From Oryzisolibacter propanilivorax (lineage in GTDB: Bacteria; Pseudomonadota; Gammaproteobacteria; Burkholderiales; Burkholderiaceae_C), in NCBI RefSeq assembly GCF_900103645.1, contig NZ_FNHP01000002.1, forward strand, positions 186,001 through 250,000: a stretch of 64,000 bases of DNA. Reading direction: 5' to 3'. A program made the position numbers and the translations under genes. The notes below the pieces were generated by a model. It saw only the letters and a list, made by a program, of their open reading frames with translations. It did no database searches and was not told where the DNA came from. Shown here one piece after another: positions 59,308 to 64,000 of the stretch; position 1 is the stretch's first letter; each line of letters begins with the position of its first letter.

Positions 59308-60474
59308 TCAGAACGACCTCGGCAGGCCCAGGATGTGCTCGGCCACGTAGGAAAAGATCAGGTTGGTGGAGATCGGCGCCACTTGGTACAGGCGCGTCTC
59401 GCGGAACTTGCGCTCCACGTCGTATTCGCAGGCGAAGCCGAAGCCGCCGTGGAACTGCAGGCAGGCGTTGGCTGCCTCCCAGCTGGCCTTGGCCGCCAGG
59501 TACTTGGCCATGTTGGCCTGCGCGCCCATGGGCGCGTGCGCGTCGAACAGCTCGCAGGCCTTCCAGCGCATCAGGTTGGCGGCCTCGACCTCGATGAAGG
59601 CCTCGGCGATGGGGAACTGCACGCCCTGGTTCTGCCCGATGGGGCGGCCGAACACCTGGCGCTCGCGCGCATAGTCGGTCACGCGGTCGATGAACCAGTA
59701 GCCGTCGCCGATGCACTCGGCGGCGATCAGCGTGCGCTCGGCGTTCAGCCCGTCCAGGATGTACTTGAAGCCCTGGCCTTCCTGGCCGATCAGGTTCTCC
59801 TCGGGGATCTCCAGGTCCTCGAAGAACAGCTCGTTGGTCTCGTGGTTGACCATGTTCGGGATCGGCCGCACGCTCAATCCCTTCTTCTGCGCCTCGGCCA
59901 GGTCGACCATGAAGATCGACATGCCCTCGCTCTTTTTCTTCACCTCGGCCAGCGGCGTGGTGCGCGCCAGCAGGATCATCCAGTCCGAGTGCTGCACGCG
60001 GCTGATCCAGACCTTCTGGCCGTTGACCACCCAGCGCCCGTCGCGCTTGACGGCGCTGGTCTTGATCTTGGTGGTGTCGGTGCCGGTCGAGGGCTCGGTC
60101 ACCGCCATCGACTGCAGGCGCCATTCGCCCGAGGCGATGCGCGGCAGGAAGCGCTCCTTCTGCGCCTGCGAGCCATGACGCAGCAGCGTGCCCATGTTGT
60201 ACATCTGCCCGTGGCAGGCGCCGGCGTTGCCGCCGCAGCGGTTGATCTCCTCCATGATCACGCTGGCCTCGGCCAGCCCCAGGCCCGAGCCGCCGTATTC
60301 GGTGGGGATCAGCGCCGCCAGCCAGCCGGCCTGCGTCAGCGCGTCGACGAACTCGGCCGGGTAGGCGCGCTGCTCGTCGATGCGGCGGAAGTACTCCTGC
60401 GGGAATTGCGCGCACAGCGCGCGCACGGCCTCGCGCAGCTCGGGGTGGTTGTTCGACAGCGTCTGCTCGATCAT
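59308..60474 (-). CDS. Acyl-CoA dehydrogenase
   Basis: This 388-residue FAD enzyme has VTEPSTGTDTTKIKT and WISRVQHSDWM flavin motifs, LQFHGGFGFACEYDVERKFRETRLYQ, and ends SYVAEHILGLPRSF. The C-terminal IYEG motif is replaced (YQVAPIST), so the base may be the G-helix Glu in AAECIGDG. The sequence resembles dehydrogenases of short or branched acyl-CoAs. It follows the FAS1-type hydratase on the same strand across a repeat. Confidence 0.9.
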   Translation of the reverse strand: MIEQTLSNNHPELREAVRALCAQFPQEYFRRIDEQRAYPAEFVDALTQAGWLAALIPTEYGGSGLGLAEASVIMEEINRCGGNAGACHGQMYNMGTLLRHGSQAQKERFLPRIASGEWRLQSMAVTEPSTGTDTTKIKTSAVKRDGRWVVNGQKVWISRVQHSDWMILLARTTPLAEVKKKSEGMSIFMVDLAEAQKKGLSVRPIPNMVNHETNELFFEDLEIPEENLIGQEGQGFKYILDGLNAERTLIAAECIGDGYWFIDRVTDYARERQVFGRPIGQNQGVQFPIAEAFIEVEAANLMRWKACELFDAHAPMGAQANMAKYLAAKASWEAANACLQFHGGFGFACEYDVERKFRETRLYQVAPISTNLIFSYVAEHILGLPRSF

Positions 60475-60490
60475 GGAAGGCGTCTTTCGG

Positions 60491-60549
60491 GTGTTTTCGG
60501 GCTGTAGCCCTTATGCTGCAACGGCAAGTAGCTATTGATTCGATAGTGA
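60491..60549 (-). repeat. Dispersed ATAGCT/GGCC repeat, copy 11
   Basis: On the minus strand it reads cactatcgaatcaatagcta, then cttgccg and ataagggctacagcccgaaa. This is one of the copies closest to the inferred consensus. Confidence 0.8.
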
Positions 60550-60565
60550 CGGGCGTTACCCTGGC

Positions 60566-61462
60566 TCAGGCCAGGGTGGCGCTGGCCTGCATGGTCAGCC
60601 AGCCCTCGTGGTCCTGCGCCCACAGCTGCACGCCGTGCCCATCCGCGTCCGGGCGGGCATGCACGCTGAACGGGTGCAGGTCGAAGGTCGGGCGCACGGC
60701 GCGGAACTCGAACGCCGCCAGCTGCGCCCCGGGCAGGCTGCGGCGCAGCAGGTCCACCAGCAGCGTGGCGATCAGCGGGCCGTGCACCACCAGGCCGGGG
60801 TAGCCCTCGACTTCGGTGACGTAGCGGCGGTCGTAGTGGATGCGGTGGCCGTTGAAGGTGAGCGCCGAATAGCGGAACAGCAGCACATCGTCGGGCGCGA
60901 TGCCGCGCGACCAGGCCGCCTGGCCGTCCAGCGGCGGGCGCTGCGGCGCCGGCGCCGGGTCGCCGGGGCGCGCCAGCGGGCGGTAGACGATGTCGTGCTC
61001 CTCGGTCAGCGCCAGGCCGTGGTCGTTGGCGAAGCGGTGCTCGACCTGCACGAACAGCAGCTCGCCCGAGCGCCCGGCCTTGTGCGCCACCGAGGCGATG
61101 GCGGAGGTGCGCTGCAGCGCCTGGCCCACCCGCAGCGGGTTGTACGACTCCCAGCGCAGCCGTCCGCCGGCCCACATGCGCCGCGGCAGCGGCACCGGCG
61201 GCAGGAAGCCGCCGCGCCGGGGGTGGCCGTCCGGGCCCAGTTCGCTCTGGCGCGCATGCGGCAGGAAGTACAGCCAGTGCCACAGCGGCGGCACGGGCGT
61301 GCCGGGGGCGGGTGCGGGGTCGTCGCGGTCCAGCGTGGCCGACAGCGCGGCCAGCGGCTGCGCCGTGGCGCTGTCGTGCAGGGTCTCGCTGCGGCCCTGC
61401 CAGGACTGCAGGTGGGCGATGGCGGCGGCGTCCAACGGGGTGTGCGGGGGCATCTCGGTCAT
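60566..61462 (-). CDS. FAS1-like/MaoC hydratase, mesaconyl/itaconyl-CoA hydratase type
   Basis: This 298-residue double-hotdog hydratase has WHWLYFLPHARQSELGPDGHPRRGGFLPPVPLPRRMWAGG-type N-terminal sequence of the mesaconyl-C4-CoA hydratase/HTD2 group, and a C-terminal hotdog containing FRYSALTFNGHRIHYDRRYVTEVEGYPGLVVHGPL, with the catalytic Asn/His region. It should add water to an unsaturated dicarboxylyl-CoA. Start chosen at MTEMPP; the upstream extension lacks similarity. First gene of the minus-strand operon. Confidence 0.82.
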   Translation of the reverse strand: MTEMPPHTPLDAAAIAHLQSWQGRSETLHDSATAQPLAALSATLDRDDPAPAPGTPVPPLWHWLYFLPHARQSELGPDGHPRRGGFLPPVPLPRRMWAGGRLRWESYNPLRVGQALQRTSAIASVAHKAGRSGELLFVQVEHRFANDHGLALTEEHDIVYRPLARPGDPAPAPQRPPLDGQAAWSRGIAPDDVLLFRYSALTFNGHRIHYDRRYVTEVEGYPGLVVHGPLIATLLVDLLRRSLPGAQLAAFEFRAVRPTFDLHPFSVHARPDADGHGVQLWAQDHEGWLTMQASATLA

Positions 61463-61677
61463 GATGGCCGTGATGGTCGGCGCTGGCCGCCGCGCGCGCA
61501 ATCCGTGAATGTGAAAGCGTGCCTTCGGCGGCCATGAAGGGCCGCGGGCAGCGCGGCGGCTTCCAGCCGGCCGAAGCCCGGCCTTGCGATTGCCGAATGG
61601 CGCCGGGCGGCGTTTGCCGCCATGCTCGCGTCCGAAACGGGCTAGATTCATTCATTCACACAGGAAGGAGCACACGC
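61463..61677. promoter_or_regulatory. Divergent promoter region
   Basis: This 215-nt GC-rich gap separates the diverging hydratase (-) and SDR (+) operons. A tagatt element and the short direct repeat attcattcattcac precede the SDR gene. No gene or clear operator could be assigned. Confidence 0.4.
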
Positions 61678-62610
61678 ATGGCACAGCAGCAGAACGGCGG
61701 GCCGATGGTCGAGGGCAAGGTGGTGGTGGTGACGGGCGCCGGCGGCGGCATCGGGCGCGACATCGCGCTGGCGCTGGCCGCCGAGGGCGCGCGCGTGGTG
61801 GTCAACGACATCGGCACCTCGACCAGCGGCGAGGGCCAGGACGCCGGCCCGGCGCAGCAGGTGGTCGAGGAGATCCGCGCCGCCGGCGGCCAGGCCGTGG
61901 CCAGCACCGACAGCGTGGCCGAGAGCCTGGCGGCGGGGCGCATCGTGCAGTGCGCGCTGGACACCTTCGGGCGTATCGACGGCGTGGTCAACAACGCCGG
62001 CATCCTGCGCGACCGCTTCTTCCACAAGATGAGCCTGGACGAGTGGGACGCGGTGCTGAAGGTGCACCTGTACGGCAGCTACTACATGAGCCGCGCCGCC
62101 GCCAGCCACTTCAAGGAGCAGGAAAGCGGCGCATTCGTGCACATGACCTCCACCTCGGGGCTGATCGGCAACTTCGGCCAGGCCAACTACAGCGCCGCCA
62201 AGCTGGCGCTGGTGGCGCTGTCCAAGTCCATCGCGCTGGACATGCAGAAGTTCCACGTGCGCTCGAACTGCATCGCGCCCTTCGCCTGGAGCCGCATGAT
62301 CGGCTCCATCCCCACCGACACGCCCGAGCAGCAGGCGCGCGTGGCCAAGATCCAGCAGATGACGCCGGCCAAGATCGCGCCGCTGGCGGTGTACCTGCTG
62401 TCCGACGCGGCGCGCGAGGTTAACGCCCAAGTCTTCGCGGTGCGCAACAACGAGATCTTCCTGATGAGCCAGCCGCGCCCGCTGCGCTCGGTGCACCAGG
62501 GCGGCGGCTGGACGCCGCAGGACATCGCCCAGCACGCCATGCCGGCGCTGCGCAGCAGCTTCGTGCCGATGGAGCGCTCGGGCGACGTGTTCTCGTGGGA
62601 CCCGGTGTAG
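61678..62610 (+). CDS. HSD17B4/MFE-2-like short-chain dehydrogenase
   Basis: This 310-residue SDR has VTGAGGGIGRDIALALA, NNAGILRDRFFHKMSLDEWD, and catalytic Y-x3-K in QANYSAAKLALVAL. The NAGILRDRSF-type motif and the sequence NCIAPFAWSRM are characteristic of the D-specific 3-hydroxyacyl-CoA dehydrogenase domain of peroxisomal multifunctional enzyme 2. A MaoC-type hydratase, the other MFE-2 domain, is encoded next. Ribosome-binding site aggaaggag. Confidence 0.88.
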   Translation: MAQQQNGGPMVEGKVVVVTGAGGGIGRDIALALAAEGARVVVNDIGTSTSGEGQDAGPAQQVVEEIRAAGGQAVASTDSVAESLAAGRIVQCALDTFGRIDGVVNNAGILRDRFFHKMSLDEWDAVLKVHLYGSYYMSRAAASHFKEQESGAFVHMTSTSGLIGNFGQANYSAAKLALVALSKSIALDMQKFHVRSNCIAPFAWSRMIGSIPTDTPEQQARVAKIQQMTPAKIAPLAVYLLSDAAREVNAQVFAVRNNEIFLMSQPRPLRSVHQGGGWTPQDIAQHAMPALRSSFVPMERSGDVFSWDPV

Positions 62611-62631
62611 TCCAGGGGCAACCCCCCTGCG

Positions 62632-62720
62632 CCGCTGCGCGGCTTCCCTCTTCTCTCTCCGCGCTGCGCGCTACGGGAAGGGGGACGACGCCAGCGCGGC
62701 GGGGCGGCCCAAAACGCGGT
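62632..62720 (+). repeat. Larger GC-rich dispersed repeat, copy B
   Basis: Begins cccccctgcgccgctgcgcg, with gggaagggggacgacgccag and ends ggcggggcggcccaaaacgc; aligns with 45345-45445. Lies in the SDR-MaoC spacer. Confidence 0.7.
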
Positions 62721-62785
62721 GTCCGCTGGCGTGGGTCGCGCCCCGGGACTGAAGTAATCGCCTGCACAACATTGGGAAAGCGGAA

Positions 62786-63676
62786 ATGGCCATCGACTAC
62801 CACTACCTGAAGCGCCGCGCCTTCGCGCCGGTGCACCAGCGCTACGACGAGCGCGACAGCATGCTCTACGCCCTCAGCCTGGGGCTGGGGCGCGACCCGC
62901 TGGACGCGCAGGCGCTGCCCTTCGCCTACGAGGGCTTGGAAGGCGGCCTGCGCGCCCTGCCCACGCTGGCCGTGGTGCTGGGCTACCCGGGTTTCTGGGC
63001 GCGCGAGGCCGACACCGGCATCGACTGGGTGCGCCTGCTGCACGGCGAACAGCGCGTGCGCTGGCACCGCCCGCTGCCCGCCAGCGGCGACGTGGTCGGG
63101 CACACCCGCGTCACGCACCTGACCGACAAGGGCGCGGACAAGGGCGCCATCCTGGTCAGCGAGCGACGCCTGGAAAGCCGCGCCGGCGAGCTGCTGGCGA
63201 CGCTGTCGCAGGTCACCTTCCTGCGCGGCGACGGCGGCTACAGCCAGGGTGGCGCCCAGCCCAGCGACGCGCCGCTGGCGCCGCTGGCGCCCGCCCCTGG
63301 GGAGCGCGCGCCGGACTGGCGCGACGAGCAGCCCACCCGCCCCGAGGCGGCGCTGCTGTACCGCCTGATGGGCGACTACAACCCGCTGCACGCCGACCCG
63401 GCGGTGGCACGCCGCGCGGGCTTCGAGCGTCCCATCCTGCATGGTCTGGCCAGCTACGGCCTGGTGGCCTGGGCGCTGCTGCGCCAGTGCGCGCAGGGCG
63501 ACCCGGCGCGGCTGAAGGCGCTGGACATCCGCTTCGCCGCGCCGGTCTACCCAGGCGAGACGCTGGTCACCGAGATCTGGCGCGTGCCGGGCGACGCGCA
63601 CCGACTGCAGCTGCGCGCGCGCGTGGCCGAGCGCGGCACCGTGGTGCTCAGCCACGGGCACGCCGAGCTGACCTGA
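62786..63676 (+). CDS. MaoC family (R)-specific enoyl-CoA hydratase 2-like
   Basis: This 296-residue double-hotdog protein has the hydratase-2 motif YRLMGDYNPLHADPAVA (about 191-207) with catalytic Asp and His, followed by RAGFERPILHGLASYG. The N-terminal hotdog has PTLAVVLGYPGFW. The enzyme hydrates trans-2-enoyl-CoA to (3R)-hydroxyacyl-CoA, matching the D-specific SDR upstream; together they equal the two catalytic domains of peroxisomal MFE-2. Confidence 0.9.
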   Translation: MAIDYHYLKRRAFAPVHQRYDERDSMLYALSLGLGRDPLDAQALPFAYEGLEGGLRALPTLAVVLGYPGFWAREADTGIDWVRLLHGEQRVRWHRPLPASGDVVGHTRVTHLTDKGADKGAILVSERRLESRAGELLATLSQVTFLRGDGGYSQGGAQPSDAPLAPLAPAPGERAPDWRDEQPTRPEAALLYRLMGDYNPLHADPAVARRAGFERPILHGLASYGLVAWALLRQCAQGDPARLKALDIRFAAPVYPGETLVTEIWRVPGDAHRLQLRARVAERGTVVLSHGHAELT

Positions 63677-63755
63677 GCCGTTTCAAAAATGGGAGTATGA
63701 AGTCGTTGCCGGGCGCGGGTCCGCGTCACATTGCATGCCCATTCCAGGAGTTCCC

Positions 63756-64000
63756 ATGAGCCCTTCCGCCGTGCTGGTCGACATCGACGACGGTGTCGCC
63801 ACCATCACCCTGAACCGTCCCGAGGCGCGCAATGCGCTGAACCAGGCCGTGCGCCTGGGCCTGGCCGACGCCGTGGCGCGCGTGCGCGACGACGATGCGG
63901 TGCACAGCGTCATCCTGACGGGCGCCGGCGGCGCCTTTTGCTCGGGCGGCGACATCACCTACATGCTGGACACGGCGCACGGCGGCCTGCCCTGGCGCGA
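63756..64000 (+). CDS. Enoyl-CoA hydratase/isomerase (crotonase), N-terminus
   Basis: The first 81 residues of a crotonase: DGVATITLNRPEARNALNQAV and the oxyanion-hole motif GAGGAFCSGGDITYML. The gene runs off the right edge. Ribosome-binding site caggag. Probably co-transcribed with the SDR and MaoC genes upstream. Confidence 0.9.
   Translation, partial: MSPSAVLVDIDDGVATITLNRPEARNALNQAVRLGLADAVARVRDDDAVHSVILTGAGGAFCSGGDITYMLDTAHGGLPWR

Overview
The window is a high-GC chromosomal segment. It most likely comes from a betaproteobacterium of the order Burkholderiales, family Comamonadaceae (Acidovorax/Comamonas/Alicycliphilus-like). The reasons are protein resemblance recalled from memory, the nudJ-mnmA pair, several Bug/TctC substrate-binding proteins, and two dispersed intergenic repeat families that I associate with that family. 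I see no rRNA, tRNA or CRISPR.

1-30 kb is mostly core and respiratory genes. In order: mnmA (partial) and nudJ; a DUF2946 protein and an OprC-like copper TonB receptor; GNAT-ribE and alr; lplT; a DMT permease; a lipoprotein; a ProQ/FinO protein. Then come the minus-strand genes glcF, DUF1275, glcE and an SMP-30 lactonase, followed by a torF-glnK-amtB nitrogen operon with a good sigma-54 promoter and an NtrC-type palindrome. comM, an LprI-like gene and a DsrE-tsdB-tsdA thiosulfate dehydrogenase operon follow. Next are an MFS/AraC divergent pair, a TonB receptor divergent from an isolated cytochrome cd1 nitrite reductase (nirS) with an FNR-like box and its own terminator, a DMT permease, pyrF and a LysR regulator.

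31.2-32.35 kb is a sharply AT-rich island with one unrecognised two-helix membrane protein. From 32.5 to 38.2 kb lies a four-carbon acid-sugar (erythronate/threonate type) module: Bug receptor, M14-type deacylase, otnK, otnC, denD, plus a PaaI thioesterase.

38.3-49.8 kb is an acyl-CoA catabolic locus: three Bug receptors, acyl-CoA dehydrogenase, CoA ligase, thiolase, two SDRs (one a DECR2-like 2,4-dienoyl-CoA reductase), two crotonases and an IclR regulator translationally coupled to the last enzyme. A perfect 9-bp inverted repeat lies in the divergent promoter.

50.2-64 kb holds a second acyl-CoA locus. One part (CoA ligase, SCPx-type thiolase, AMACR-like protein, HSD17B4-like SDR, R-specific MaoC hydratase) looks like a bacterial counterpart of peroxisomal beta-oxidation of alpha-methyl-branched acids. 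Embedded in it on the opposite strand is an MFS-CitE-like lyase-MmgE/PrpD-CaiB-acyl-CoA dehydrogenase-FAS1-type hydratase operon. Its enzyme classes match an itaconate/mesaconate-like C5-dicarboxylate route.

Eleven copies of a roughly 45-60 nt repeat are scattered through the window. One lies inside the glcE reading frame and another supplies the stop codon of the GNAT gene.
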